Source: Actinomycetota bacterium
Lineage (GTDB): Bacteria > Actinomycetota > Actinomycetes > Actinomycetales > Dermatophilaceae
Assembly: GCA_020161845.1 (NCBI GenBank)
Contig: JAIUNK010000023.1
Span: 1-64,000, forward strand
Length of the DNA stretch: 64,000 nucleotides
Direction of reading: 5' to 3'
The notes below the pieces were generated by a model. The model had not been told where the DNA came from, searched no databases, and saw only the letters and a program-made list of their open reading frames with translations. Shown here piece by piece: positions 41,064-50,482 of the stretch (position 1 is the first letter of the stretch; every line of letters begins with the position of its first letter). Made by a program: the position numbers and the translations under genes.

Positions 41064-42525
41064 GCAGCAGGATCCAATCCTGGTCCCCTGCGGCATTCGG
41101 TCCGGGGGTCGTGACCGTTGCGGACAGCGACATCGCGCGACTGCGTCCCGTCGTCGGGTCAATCCACGATCCGCGTGCGCCACTGCGCATCCGGCTCAGG
41201 TCCAGCCCCATCGTTCGCGCCGTGGGGACGTAGAGCACCGCGCGCCGGCCATCCGTCGAACGAGCCGCGGTCGCAAAGTCGTTGTCAAGCACGTCGGCCT
41301 CGCTGTCGTTCGCCAACGGCGTGCCCCAACCCCAGGTAATCAGCGCCCGATCGGGAACCAACTCCCACCACGGTCCCGTCGAGGCGAGCCGACGAATCAT
41401 CGATATTTGCGCAACGGCCGCCGAATCGAGCCTTCGCTCCCACCCCGCGTCGAACTTCCAGTCCCGACTGCCGGCAATGTCACCCGCGGCACCAGAGGTC
41501 AACGACCACAAGACCTGGCGCCGCAAAGACTGGACGGTCGTCGGCTTGGAGTCCGGATCGAGATTCTCGCCCTCATAATTCGATTCGCCCATGACCACTG
41601 GTCGAGCGGGGATCTGGTCGTAGCCGCGCAACACGTCGCGATAGGCTGGGGAGTACGAATACGAGAAATTCCAGCGGATCCGAGGGGCCCAATAGGGATC
41701 GTCCGTGGAGAGCTCTTTGGGATAACCGAGCTGAATGGAAAAGAGGCGATTATCCCCCCTCGACCGAATCCCGTCCACCATCGCCGTGATGCACTTGTCG
41801 GCATTGCTTCCCGTCGTGGCATCCCGATTCGTCGGATAGTAGTCGCCGCCCGACATCCAGACGATGTTGGGGAGATCCCGGAAATGGTCGGCCACGCTGG
41901 CGCCGTACGATCGGCACTGGTCGAACGAGGTGGGGGAGAAGGACTTTCCGATGGTCCACCCGTCGATGGGGTACAGCAGCACGGTGATGCCGCGCTCGGC
42001 GGCGAATCGGACATAGTCGTGCGCCCGCTGCCAGTACGTCGAGTTCCAGCGAGTCACGTCCGAGCCGATGAACGGCCGAATCCCGTCGTAGGTCGCACCG
42101 TCGTCGGCCGGTCCGCCGTTGGCGGTCGTGCCGATCAGGGACACGACCGCGGTGTTGTAGCCGTACCCCTGACGGTTCGCGAACCACAGCCGCGCCTGGT
42201 CCGCTGACAGGCGCGTCATCAGGGCCCATGGAGCATCGCCCTTGACCAGGAACGGGGCACCGTATTGGTCCAGGAAGTACCGGCCGTTCGCGCTGACGCC
42301 GGTGAGATACGGCGGCCCCACCGCGCTGGCCGACAGCGATGTCGTGGTGAAGCTTGCGAGGGTGGCCTCCTGAGCCTGGCTGCCGTCGCGCTGGCCGGCC
42401 TCGCCCGGCCGCACCGCGTCGCGCAGGGACGGCGACAGCAGAACGAGCGCCGCGAGGATGATCAGAAGGAGGGCCGAGATCAAGGGCCATTTCGCCGCGT
42501 TGAGGCGGCTGCCGGTCGTGTTCAT
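41050..42525 (-). CDS. Membrane-anchored DUF4038 glycoside hydrolase (GH140-like)
   Basis: A 491-residue protein with a single N-terminal membrane helix (residues 15-37, LISALLLIILAALVLL). The extracellular DUF4038 domain starts with ...GRYFLDQYGAPFLVKGDAPW and includes YLTGVSANGRY, GYGYNTAVVSLIG, and ...MSGGDYYP with the expected acidic residues (VVMGESNYEGEN). The C-terminal part fits the associated putative collagen-binding-like beta domain (VLYVPTARTMGLDLSRM). Members cleave sugars such as apiose or act on unknown polymers. The ATG at 42525 is preferred because the upstream extension (start 42609) is Arg-rich. Orientation places it at the 3' end of the rfbA operon direction, 143 bp away. 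Confidence 0.8.
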   Translation of the reverse strand: MNTTGSRLNAAKWPLISALLLIILAALVLLSPSLRDAVRPGEAGQRDGSQAQEATLASFTTTSLSASAVGPPYLTGVSANGRYFLDQYGAPFLVKGDAPWALMTRLSADQARLWFANRQGYGYNTAVVSLIGTTANGGPADDGATYDGIRPFIGSDVTRWNSTYWQRAHDYVRFAAERGITVLLYPIDGWTIGKSFSPTSFDQCRSYGASVADHFRDLPNIVWMSGGDYYPTNRDATTGSNADKCITAMVDGIRSRGDNRLFSIQLGYPKELSTDDPYWAPRIRWNFSYSYSPAYRDVLRGYDQIPARPVVMGESNYEGENLDPDSKPTTVQSLRRQVLWSLTSGAAGDIAGSRDWKFDAGWERRLDSAAVAQISMIRRLASTGPWWELVPDRALITWGWGTPLANDSEADVLDNDFATAARSTDGRRAVLYVPTARTMGLDLSRMRSGARGSWIDPTTGRSRAMSLSATVTTPGPNAAGDQDWILLLTAP

Positions 42526-42668
42526 GTCGTCGCGCTTCCGGTAGGCAGCAGTGCCGGACTGATGACCAGATCGCCGGGCCCCGAGCATGCGTCTGATCGA
42601 TGCGGCCACACTCTAGGGGGGCCGACCGCACCGCGCGACCGCACAAGGCGCCCCCTCGCCGCCGCCTT

Positions 42669-43535
42669 CTAACCCTCGGCCACGAGCCTGCGCAGGTAGT
42701 TGCCGTAGCCGGACTTGGCCAACTGCTCAGCCCGATTCACGAGTTCTTCGTCGGAGAGGAAGCCGCGGCGCCACGCCGCCTCCTCCGGACAGCCGACCTG
42801 CAGTCCCTGCCGAGCCTCCAGGCTCCGCACGAAGTTGCTGGCGTCGTTCAGCGAGTCGAACGTGCCGGTATCCAGCCAGGCGGTGCCTCGGGGCAGCACC
42901 TGGACCGTCAGCTTTCCACGCTCCAAATAGTGCCTGTTGATGTCCGTGATCTCGTATTCCCCGCGGGGCGAGGGCCGCAGCCCACGGGCGATCTCCACTA
43001 CCTCGTTGTCGTAGAAATACAGACCCGGTACGGCGTACGGGGATCGCGGGCTGTCGGGCTTCTCTTCGATCGAAATCGCCCGGCCGGTCCCATCGAACTC
43101 GATGACCCCGTAGGCCCGCGGATCGGATACGCGATACGCGAAGACGAGCCCGCCATCCAGACCCCGGATGGCATCGAGCCTGGTGCCCAGGCCGGGGCCG
43201 TAGAAGATGTTGTCGCCGAGCACGAGCGCGGCCTCCTCGGACCCGAGGAAGTCGGCGCCGATGACGAAGGCCTGCGCCAACCCATCCGGGCTGGCTTGTT
43301 GCGCATAGGAGATCTCCAGGCCGAACTGCGAGCCGTCGCCGAGCAGGCGGACGAAGCCCTCCGCCTCGTGCGGAGTTGTGATGACGAGAATCTCGCGAAT
43401 CCCCGCCAGGATCAGCGTGCTCAGCGGGTAGTAGATCATCGGCTTGTCATAGACGGGGACCAGCTGCTTGCTGATGCCGCGGGTTACGGGGTGCAGTCGG
43501 GTGCCGGATCCACCGGCCAAGACGATGCCTCGCAT
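42669..43535 (-). CDS. rfbA: Glucose-1-phosphate thymidylyltransferase
   Basis: A 288-residue RfbA (RmlA) that makes dTDP-glucose from glucose-1-phosphate and dTTP. The N-terminal nucleotide-binding loop is [16 protein letters not shown], with [16 protein letters not shown] and [20 protein letters not shown] following. [12 protein letters not shown] and [20 protein letters not shown] are also typical. Length is normal. rmlB, rmlC and rmlD are not in the window, so dTDP-rhamnose or dTDP-deoxysugar synthesis needs partners elsewhere. The ATG at 43535 (MRGIVLAGG) was used; a start three codons upstream is possible. Confidence 0.96.
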   Translation of the reverse strand: MRGIVLAGGSGTRLHPVTRGISKQLVPVYDKPMIYYPLSTLILAGIREILVITTPHEAEGFVRLLGDGSQFGLEISYAQQASPDGLAQAFVIGADFLGSEEAALVLGDNIFYGPGLGTRLDAIRGLDGGLVFAYRVSDPRAYGVIEFDGTGRAISIEEKPDSPRSPYAVPGLYFYDNEVVEIARGLRPSPRGEYEITDINRHYLERGKLTVQVLPRGTAWLDTGTFDSLNDASNFVRSLEARQGLQVGCPEEAAWRRGFLSDEELVNRAEQLAKSGYGNYLRRLVAEG

Positions 43536-43596
43536 ACCGCCCATCTTGACGCATCGTCCGGCGCGGCAGGGATGTTCGACGGGGCGCCCCCTGTGT

Positions 43597-44253
43597 TTAT
43601 GTAAAGGGGCGCGCTGGCACGCCCGTGACGGTGACTCCATCTGGCACCGAACGGGTGACGACGGCACCCATTCCGACCATCGCGCCCTGACCGACGACCA
43701 CTCCAGGTCGCAGGCTGCAGTTTTGCCCAAGGTAGGCGGTCCGTTGCACGTGGACACTTCCGCCCAGCGTAGCCCCGGCACCCAGGGTGACATAGTCCTC
43801 GATCACGTCGTCATGGGTCAGGACCACCGCTGGCATGCACACCACATGCATGCCTACCGTCACTGACGCCGTGAGAACCACGCCCGGCAACAGAATGCAG
43901 CCCAGCCCGATTGAGCAGCTCAGCGGAAGGTGCACCGAAGGGTGCACGACGCGGCCGTACGCTGTCGCTGGCACGCCCAAGACGGCGAGACGGTCCGTGA
44001 TTCGGCGCCGAGTCTCGCCCTGGCCTGCGCAAACCACCGGCGCGGCGTTGGGATAGTCCCTCACCGCCGCGATATCGCCGAGTACCCGCAATCCCGGCAG
44101 CACCTCCCGACCAAGCATGTCTGCGCCGTCGTCGAGGCAGCCAGCGACGTCAACACCGGCGGCGTACGCCGCCTCCGCTGCCTCACGGGCCAGCCCGCTG
44201 GCCGCCAGCAGGATAACGGGCCTGTCCACGGCGACTCCCGCCTGAGACGGCAC
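43597..44253 (-). CDS. NeuD-like sugar O/N-acyltransferase (left-handed beta-helix)
   Basis: A 218-residue acyltransferase. An N-terminal PglD/NeuD-type Rossmann-like domain ([19 protein letters not shown]) is followed by hexapeptide repeats ([66 protein letters not shown]) forming a left-handed beta-helix. HDD in the HDDxIxD motif is the typical catalytic His-Asp region. It would acetylate an amino or hydroxyl sugar from acetyl-CoA. The start is GTG at 44253 (or TTG at 44256), with GGAG upstream. It may act with the aminotransferase genes further along the cluster. Confidence 0.85.
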   Translation of the reverse strand: MPSQAGVAVDRPVILLAASGLAREAAEAAYAAGVDVAGCLDDGADMLGREVLPGLRVLGDIAAVRDYPNAAPVVCAGQGETRRRITDRLAVLGVPATAYGRVVHPSVHLPLSCSIGLGCILLPGVVLTASVTVGMHVVCMPAVVLTHDDVIEDYVTLGAGATLGGSVHVQRTAYLGQNCSLRPGVVVGQGAMVGMGAVVTRSVPDGVTVTGVPARPFT

Positions 44254-44430
44254 CAAACTCCCGCCCAGCAGGGAGTGGCGGCGTCGATCAGTAGTTGTTC
44301 GTTGAACCTTGGATCACCCAGTGTCGGGTCGATGACTAAAGGTAGTGGCTCACGCGGGCCACCTTCCGCAGCGGCGCGCGGGCCCGGCGTGTCGCTGATT
44401 ACCCAATCCCACACACATTCGGGAAGTCTC

Positions 44431-45849
44431 ATGCCCTACAGCACCCAGGCCGCTACGTCGCCTCTGCCCTGGATCGGGCGACGTGGACCGATTGCACTAT
44501 CCGTTTTCGGAGCCCTCCTCGCCCTGATCAGCGTCGTCGTCCCCGTCACTGCAGCACGATCGGAGGCCCTCACTCCGGTGACCATATGGGGGACGAACCC
44601 ACCAGCCAACACGAACGTCGACACCGACACCACTTCCGTTGAGTTGGGCACCGTGTTTACCCCCAAGGTCGACGGGTCGGCAACTGGGGTTAGGTTCTAC
44701 AAGACGGCAGAAAACACCGGAACCCACGTCGGAAATCTCTGGACCTCCCGTGGCCAGCGTCTTGCCTCCGTGACCTTCCGCGAAGAGACAGCTCAAGGAT
44801 GGCAGCAGGCGACCTTCTCCAGCCCAGTCCAGCTCAAGGCAGGATCGCAGTACGTGGTGTCCTACTTTGCGCCCCGGGGGAGGTACATCGCCACCACAAA
44901 TTACTACGGAGCCACGTTGGCGACCACCCCGATCACCATCCCCTCGTCGAACTCCGGTGTGTACGCATACGGTTCCAGCAGCAAGTTCCCCTCCTCTAGC
45001 TGGAGGTCCTCGCAATACTGGACTGATCTGATGTTCCAACCCAGCGTAACGACCACGACCAGCGCCCCCGTCACCACCACGACCAGCGCCCCCGTCACCA
45101 CCACGACCAGCGCCCCCGTCACCACCACGACCGTAGGGGCGGGGGTCACTGGCGTGCCCGCTGGCACGACCTTGCGAGCGTCCGGTTCGATCACGGTCAC
45201 GACCGCGGGAACCGTTATCGACGGTCTCGACGTGTCGGGCAACATCTACGTCGCTGCGTCGAACGTCACCATTAAGCGCACTCGCGTACGCGGTGCGGCC
45301 TACGCTCTGATTCAGATAAAAGCTGGCATGACCGGGGTGCGCATCGAGGACGTCGAACTCGATGGTCTGGGGACGGCTGGCCAGAGCAACTCCTGCGGCG
45401 TGCAAGGCACGGCGACAGTGCTTCGCGCAAACATTCACTCGGTGGAGAACGGCTTAGTACCTGAGTCCGGTTCAGTCTTGCAGGGAAACTACATTCACCA
45501 CTTGTCAGCACCCGGTAGCCCGCACTACGACGGGATTCAACTCGACGGCGGGCAGAACAGCGTGCTGATCGAGAACAACACGGTTGACCTCCTCGAGTGG
45601 TCGCAGACGGCAGCCGTAATGATTGACAACTACTTTGGCCCCACCTCCAATATCACCGTCCGCAGAAATATCCTCAAGGGTGGCGGATATACGGTCTACG
45701 CCGATGGCCAGTTCCGGGCGGACACCCTGACCAATATCGTCTTCGACGGAAATGCGATGGTTAAGGGCATCTGGGGCTACCAGGTCGTCCGCAATGCCTC
45801 GGTGACCTGGACGAACAACATCGACCTCACGACGGGTAAGTCGATCTGA
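44431..45849 (+). CDS. Secreted DUF4082 and right-handed beta-helix protein
   Basis: A 472-residue protein. A signal-anchor/signal peptide (residues about 18-42, ALSVFGALLALISVVVPV) is followed by a DUF4082 domain (VTIWGTNPPA, VELGTVFTPKVDG, GVRFYKTAENTGTHVGNLW). A Thr-rich hinge built of three TTTTSAPV-like 8-residue repeats comes next. The C-terminal 230 residues form a right-handed parallel beta-helix (IDGLDVSGNIYVAASNVTIK, SHYDGIQLDGG, NSVLIENNTVD, SNITVRRNILKGGG). Such folds bind or cut polysaccharides; no catalytic residues are assignable. GGGAAG precedes the ATG. It is the only plus-strand gene inside the 42.6-62.4 kb stretch, 177 bp from the divergent NeuD-like gene. Confidence 0.85.
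   Translation: MPYSTQAATSPLPWIGRRGPIALSVFGALLALISVVVPVTAARSEALTPVTIWGTNPPANTNVDTDTTSVELGTVFTPKVDGSATGVRFYKTAENTGTHVGNLWTSRGQRLASVTFREETAQGWQQATFSSPVQLKAGSQYVVSYFAPRGRYIATTNYYGATLATTPITIPSSNSGVYAYGSSSKFPSSSWRSSQYWTDLMFQPSVTTTTSAPVTTTTSAPVTTTTSAPVTTTTVGAGVTGVPAGTTLRASGSITVTTAGTVIDGLDVSGNIYVAASNVTIKRTRVRGAAYALIQIKAGMTGVRIEDVELDGLGTAGQSNSCGVQGTATVLRANIHSVENGLVPESGSVLQGNYIHHLSAPGSPHYDGIQLDGGQNSVLIENNTVDLLEWSQTAAVMIDNYFGPTSNITVRRNILKGGGYTVYADGQFRADTLTNIVFDGNAMVKGIWGYQVVRNASVTWTNNIDLTTGKSI
45058..45129 (+). repeat. Three perfect 24-bp tandem repeats (8-residue TSAPVTTT units)
   Basis: The unit ACCAGCGCCCCCGTCACCAC plus ACG occurs three times without mismatch in the hinge of the beta-helix protein. 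It encodes Thr-Ser-Ala-Pro-Val-Thr-Thr-Thr. Perfect identity suggests recent expansion or contraction by slippage; the hinge is likely glycosylated. Confidence 0.85.
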
Positions 45850-45866
45850 CTCACCACCCATCGGGC

Positions 45867-47243
45867 CTACGGCCGCGGCCTCCCTGCCACACGGGAAGCC
45901 GCGGCCGTTTCGTCCCCGGCCTCATTGCCCGGTGTCGCCAGCCACGTCGATCCAGCCCGCCAGAGGGCTCCCGCAAGACCGACGCAAAAGAACGTTAAGC
46001 CGGTGAATTGAGGAAACGAGAAACCGTCGAAAAGCGCATAGCCGGCAGCACATGCCGCAACGCTCGCCGTAGTTGCCTGCGCCAGGTGACGCATAGCTGC
46101 GTCGTTCGTTCGACCCCGGACGATCTGGGCGCACACTATAGCGGTAAAGAAGAGGCCGACAAAAGCGACGAGGCCAATAATACCGGTCTCAATGAGCAAC
46201 ATAAGGTACTGATTGTCAAGAATGCGATACTTGGGCATGAACGTACCCAGCCCCCGACCCAGGAGCGGCGATCGGCCGATAAACCACTCGGCAAGGTCAT
46301 AACTGTCGGTGCGCGATCTTATGCTTGTATCGGATCCAGCCCTGGTGAAGAGAGAAAGGAGGGAGCCGATCAGGCCCGGAAAAACGATGAACATAACGAC
46401 GACAAATAGGCTCATAACGATCAAACCCACCTTTCGTTGTATAGCGTCCCATCCGAGGAAGAGGATCATCATTCCCACGCCCAAACCCACCAGCCCGGAA
46501 CGGGAGATGGCCAGTGGAGTGGCCATCCCCATGACCACGACTGGCCACCAGCGGCGCAGCGGGGACAACCATCGATGTTCCATTGCCACATGAATGGCGA
46601 GAGGCAGCATCGCGGCGAGTGCCACCGAGAATTCGATGCTGTGGGTAGCGGTGGATGCAGGGCGATTGAAGCCCGCCCGCGCGAATACTGAGTTAAGCGC
46701 AGAGTTCCAGGACAGCCCGGGGATTTCGATGAGATTGGTGAGCTGCCATCCGGTCACAAATTGGGTGATGCCAACCGCCGCGAAGAACGCACCCAGCAGG
46801 CTCAGGCGTTCGAGCAACCGGTACAGTCGGCGCCGATCGTGCACGGTGTCGTGGGCCAACAGAGCAATCCCCACCCAGGAGACGACACTCAACAGGGCGA
46901 TATCGGCGCCCTGCACCTCGTCTATGGCCCGGGGCTGCCCCACGGCGATCACGTAGCTGGTGAGGAAGAGAAAGGTAACGGCCAGCAGCGCGAGGCGCAC
47001 CGGCTGGATGTGGCTGAGTCGTCCCCGCGTCGCCTGAGCCCAGCACCACACCACCGCTGCTGCCACTCCGACCAGCGTCGCCGGGGATCCGACAGCGCCT
47101 AGTGCGCCAATGGTGAGACGAGCCGGGACGACCAGCAATAAGGTGAGGTAGACGGTGAGAACTCCCACACCGTCCGGCCGACGCAGCCGCCGCGACACTG
47201 GGGCGGTCGCCGGATCTGCTCCGTATGCCGGTGGCTCAAGCAT
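45867..47243 (-). CDS. O-antigen ligase/Wzy-type polymerase
   Basis: A 458-residue membrane protein with 10-12 helices. It carries the Wzy_C/O-antigen ligase region: the loop SDTSIRSRTDSYDLAEWFIGRSPLLGRGLGTF, then DNQYLMLLIETGIIGLVAF. The ...LLGxGxGTF...DNxYLxxxxExGxxG pattern is diagnostic for the family. It would join repeat units made in the cytoplasm and flipped by Wzx. The ATG at 47243 (GTG at 47246 is an alternative) has AGGAGG and AGGG upstream and overlaps the Wzz-like gene by 8 bp. Its C-terminal coding end contains the terminator of the plus-strand beta-helix gene. Confidence 0.9.
   Translation of the reverse strand: MLEPPAYGADPATAPVSRRLRRPDGVGVLTVYLTLLLVVPARLTIGALGAVGSPATLVGVAAAVVWCWAQATRGRLSHIQPVRLALLAVTFLFLTSYVIAVGQPRAIDEVQGADIALLSVVSWVGIALLAHDTVHDRRRLYRLLERLSLLGAFFAAVGITQFVTGWQLTNLIEIPGLSWNSALNSVFARAGFNRPASTATHSIEFSVALAAMLPLAIHVAMEHRWLSPLRRWWPVVVMGMATPLAISRSGLVGLGVGMMILFLGWDAIQRKVGLIVMSLFVVVMFIVFPGLIGSLLSLFTRAGSDTSIRSRTDSYDLAEWFIGRSPLLGRGLGTFMPKYRILDNQYLMLLIETGIIGLVAFVGLFFTAIVCAQIVRGRTNDAAMRHLAQATTASVAACAAGYALFDGFSFPQFTGLTFFCVGLAGALWRAGSTWLATPGNEAGDETAAASRVAGRPRP
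45869..45908 (+). terminator. Intrinsic terminator of the beta-helix gene
   Basis: An 11-bp perfect GC stem (ACGGCCGCGGC / GCCGCGGCCGT) with an 18-base loop is followed by TTTCG, 20 bp after the stop at 45849. It lies inside the 3' coding end of the oppositely oriented O-antigen-ligase-type gene. Confidence 0.65.
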
Positions 47244-47880
47244 CACGTCCCTCGGCCTCCTGAGTCTTGAGCTCGCGCCCGGTGCGACGGCGACGATCGA
47301 CGAAGGTCGCGATGGCTAATGTCAGCAGCAACCCCACGGCGTCGACCACCAACGCGGCGCGAATACTGGAGCGCAGGCTAGTACTGCTTTCGTTCTCGGC
47401 CGAAACCACAGTGCTGGTGATGCGGTACTCTGGCGCGACGTTGATGTCGATCTGCAGATTCTCCAGAGCCTTGGGAGTCAGATCGAGGAGCTCGTCGCGA
47501 GCTTTTTGTACTCGGTCTCGATCAGACCCTTCGACGGTAATCAGCAGGATCGGCGCACTGCTGTTCTGATCTCGTTCGGCGGCATAGGTGACCTTCGGGT
47601 GCCTGGCTCCCATCTCCTTACTGATTCTTGGGTCGTTCAGGGATCGCGCCAGCACCTCGACCGGAGCCCCCAGTCCTCCCATCTGCAGGTACGGGTTCGG
47701 GAGTGGACCGCCGGCGCGCGGCGTGCCTGCCGGCGGAACGAGCAGCACCGTCGCCTTGACGACGAGTTCCGGCGGGAAGAGCCAAACGACCCCGGCCACC
47801 CCAGCAGTGGTCAGCAGCAGACCGATCAGCGTGACTGCGGCCTGGCGACGAAGCACCGCGATCATTTCGAGGATGTACAC
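47236..47880 (-). CDS. Wzz-like polysaccharide co-polymerase (short)
   Basis: A 214-residue protein with two membrane helices: residues about 15-35 (VTLIGLLLTTAGVAGVVWLF) and 178-196 (AALVVDAVGLLLTLAIATF), with a soluble part between. The second helix is followed by basic residues. The arrangement is that of a minimal Wzz/chain-length regulator without a tyrosine kinase domain. It is coupled to the Wzy gene. The GTG at 47880 has CGAGG just upstream. A second, similar two-helix protein is encoded at 55128-55808. Confidence 0.75.
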   Translation of the reverse strand: MYILEMIAVLRRQAAVTLIGLLLTTAGVAGVVWLFPPELVVKATVLLVPPAGTPRAGGPLPNPYLQMGGLGAPVEVLARSLNDPRISKEMGARHPKVTYAAERDQNSSAPILLITVEGSDRDRVQKARDELLDLTPKALENLQIDINVAPEYRITSTVVSAENESSTSLRSSIRAALVVDAVGLLLTLAIATFVDRRRRTGRELKTQEAEGRDA

Positions 47881-48038
47881 CCTCGCTCAACCCCTTCCGT
47901 TCCCCATGACGCACGTCCCCGCGCACGCCTGACCTGACGAATCACGCCGCCCCGCCCAGGGGCCAGCGGGCTGGACCACGCTGGCCTGGAGCCGGTGTGG
48001 TGGGCGGGCCCGAGCTTGTCGTGAGCTCTCATTCAGGC

Positions 48039-49244
48039 TCAGACCGACGTCCGTGCCGTGTCTGCGCCGGCAGCATCGGCCAGAAGCATGATCAGCGCTT
48101 CAGCCCGCTTCCTCCAACCATGGCCGCGGGCGAAGTCCTGCCGGGCGGCGCGCGCAGCTGGCTCGTCCTGAGCCTGCGCCAACCACCGGCGACGTACCAG
48201 CGACGCAAAGTCGTCGGCGGATGTGGCGACATCAATGTGCGGACAACTGAGCCACCGTACTGCAGGAAGGTCGGAGGCAACGACAGGTAGTCCGTGCGCC
48301 AGGTACTCGAGCGTCTTGAGCGGGAAGCTCGCTCGGTTGAAGGTTGAATCGACGTACGGCGTGAGCCCAACGCTCATCCGGGCGATGAGGTTCGGGAGTT
48401 CCCCCGGCGGGCGGACGCCCAGCCAGGTCACCTCATCGCGCTGAAGCCAAGCCGCCAGCCTGGCTCCAAACGCCTCATCACGATCAGTTCTGGGTCCGAC
48501 GACGACCATTGGCACGCCCGCATCCGAGACTGCCTCCAGGCTGGCCAGGTCGAGTCGCTCGTTGAGTTGGCCCACAAGACCTGCCGGGGTGCGCGCCGTG
48601 GAGATCGCGTTGCCGGGAGTCCCTTGGGGCGCCTGTGCTGGTGCGATAGTCCGGTAGTCGGGCACCCTGCAACCATTGGGCAGGAGGGTGACCGACTCCG
48701 CGCCCAAGGCCCTTAGGCTCTGCTGAAGACCGGGCGACACCGCCGCGACGACGCTTGCCCGTGCCACGTTCGCCGCCACCACGGCTCGCACGAGTCGACC
48801 GGAAAGCCCCATGAGCGGCGCCCCAGCCACCCAGTCGTCCGTGACGTACAGCAGCGACGGCGCCACGAGACCGGCGGGAAAGGAGCGGATCGGATTGGCC
48901 ACCACGATTCCGTGCAACGCACGGCCTACGCAGATCCGCCGGATGTGCCGATCCTGGGCGAACTCGGCCAACCTGCGTAGTCCAGGACGGGTGAGTCCGG
49001 GTGGACCCACCGTCTGCAGCCGCACGACTCCGGCAAGCGGGCGGCTGAGTCGCGGCCCCACCGCGGGCGCGCGCTGCCGATAGATCGACCTTGGGGGGTC
49101 GACCCACAGAACCGGCACGCTGGGGGCTAGCGCCTCCACGAGGTGTCGGTCCGTACCTTTGGGGGCGTCCCAGTCGACCCCCGCGCAGTAAACGAGCACC
49201 GCAGCCGCTGGGTTTTGCGGTAATGCGCCGCGCAATACGTTCAT
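48039..49244 (-). CDS. GT-B glycosyltransferase (GT4-like)
   Basis: A 401-residue GT-B fold glycosyltransferase. The N-terminal half holds LVYCAGVDWDAPKGTDRHLV and PAGLVAPSLLYVTDDWV. The C-terminal half has GLVGQLNERLDLASLEAVSD, then VTWLGVRPPGELPNLIARMS and FPLKTLEYLAHGLPVVASDLP, the donor-binding E/KTLEYLAxGLPV motif. Its N-terminus resembles TuaH-type transferases. ATGA overlap with the upstream GT4 gene. It acts on the lipid-linked unit in the cytoplasm; donor unknown. Confidence 0.85.
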   Translation of the reverse strand: MNVLRGALPQNPAAAVLVYCAGVDWDAPKGTDRHLVEALAPSVPVLWVDPPRSIYRQRAPAVGPRLSRPLAGVVRLQTVGPPGLTRPGLRRLAEFAQDRHIRRICVGRALHGIVVANPIRSFPAGLVAPSLLYVTDDWVAGAPLMGLSGRLVRAVVAANVARASVVAAVSPGLQQSLRALGAESVTLLPNGCRVPDYRTIAPAQAPQGTPGNAISTARTPAGLVGQLNERLDLASLEAVSDAGVPMVVVGPRTDRDEAFGARLAAWLQRDEVTWLGVRPPGELPNLIARMSVGLTPYVDSTFNRASFPLKTLEYLAHGLPVVASDLPAVRWLSCPHIDVATSADDFASLVRRRWLAQAQDEPAARAARQDFARGHGWRKRAEALIMLLADAAGADTARTSV

Positions 49245-50482
49245 GTCTGCTCGCGACGATCGCGGATGAGTGCTGGCTGCGCATTAAAATCATCGGTACG
49301 CCGCGTTCCCCGCCAACCGCTAATGACTCTCCCAGCAGTGAAGCTACTGAAGGATATCGCTGCCTCCAGGCTGCTGCGTAGATCTACAAGCAATTGTGGG
49401 GGTGCGGCCAGGGACGCCTCGTATAGCTCGATCTGGCGAACTGCAGCCGCCTGCAGGGAGTACCGGGAGACCACCAGGTCCCGCCCGAAGTTGCCCAGCC
49501 TGGCCCTCTCCAGCGGGTTGCTCAGGAGAGGCTGCAGTTGGCTCCGCAGCCGGTCCGGACCGGTGGCGACACCCTCACCCACGCCGTACCAACCCGTCCA
49601 CAAGAAGTCCGGCAGGCTCGTTGGGCACAGGGTGCGCCAGAAGCCACGCTCGCCTTGGACGATCAGGGGCTTGGCGAATGCGAGCGCCCGCAGTGCCGAA
49701 CCTCCCATGCCCAGCACGACGTCGGCGCCGGCGTAGGCTGGTCGCGGATCATAGAGCTCGCCGGTCCGCACGACGGCGGTGCGCCCGGCCCGGCGGTTGG
49801 CCAGCGCGACGGCCTGGTCGACCTCGTCGGTTGCCGGTCCGTCACCAACAATGACCAATTGCGCACATCCGTCGAGTTCGGCCGTCACCGCGATGGCCGT
49901 GAGGATCCCTTCGAGCTTCATCTCGTGTGCCAGCCGAGAGACGACCACCACCACCAACGAGTCATCGGCAAGGCCCCACTCCTGCCGGAACTGCGCCGCC
50001 TTCTGAGGATCCGGAGCGTTTCCCTCGGTGTCTACCGGCGGCTCGATGACCGTGACGTTAGTCCGGCCTGCATTTCGCTCGACTTCAGCGATCTGTTCGG
50101 TGCCGACCGCCAAGAGCATCTGGCGCGGGAGAAAAGGCGCCACGGACATTGACATCACCGTCCCCACAGCCCGGGCGGCAAGGCCTGCGCACGCCACGTT
50201 CGCCTCTAGGATGGGGGGCCATTCATACCCGTGAAGTACGTCCAACCGGCGAATGGCGGTCAGTCGCCGAAGCTCAGCGATGATCGTGGGCGTAGGACGT
50301 CGCCGCGGCCTGGGGCTGGCAATAAACTCAAGGCCCAACTCGGCTACCCGCGAGTTTAGTGTTCCGGGGTGCCCGAAGACGACGATTTCGTGCCCGAGAT
50401 CGCGGACCTTCCCCGCGATCTCGATGGCGTTCAGTTGGCTACCGCCCATGCCGAGATCGTGTGGGTAGACCAGGATTCTCAC
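49241..50482 (-). CDS. Glycosyltransferase family 4
   Basis: A 413-residue GT-B enzyme. It starts RILVYPHDLGMGGSQLNAIE, the typical acceptor-side glycine-rich loop, and has EWPPILEANVAC in the N-terminal lobe. The donor lobe contains VVVVVSRLAHEMKLEGILTA, LVIVGDGPATDEVDQAVALA and DVVLGMGGSALRALAFAKPL (in place of EgxPxxxlEAmAxGxPV). The GTG at 50482 has AAGGGA upstream. Coupled by ATGA to the next gene and overlapped by the flippase stop. Role: extension of the repeat unit. Confidence 0.87.
   Translation of the reverse strand: MRILVYPHDLGMGGSQLNAIEIAGKVRDLGHEIVVFGHPGTLNSRVAELGLEFIASPRPRRRPTPTIIAELRRLTAIRRLDVLHGYEWPPILEANVACAGLAARAVGTVMSMSVAPFLPRQMLLAVGTEQIAEVERNAGRTNVTVIEPPVDTEGNAPDPQKAAQFRQEWGLADDSLVVVVVSRLAHEMKLEGILTAIAVTAELDGCAQLVIVGDGPATDEVDQAVALANRRAGRTAVVRTGELYDPRPAYAGADVVLGMGGSALRALAFAKPLIVQGERGFWRTLCPTSLPDFLWTGWYGVGEGVATGPDRLRSQLQPLLSNPLERARLGNFGRDLVVSRYSLQAAAVRQIELYEASLAAPPQLLVDLRSSLEAAISFSSFTAGRVISGWRGTRRTDDFNAQPALIRDRREQT

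Noticed and set aside
45058..45129. Tandem repeats as a CRISPR array
   Set aside because: Units are contiguous with no spacers, in frame, and encode a Thr/Pro hinge.
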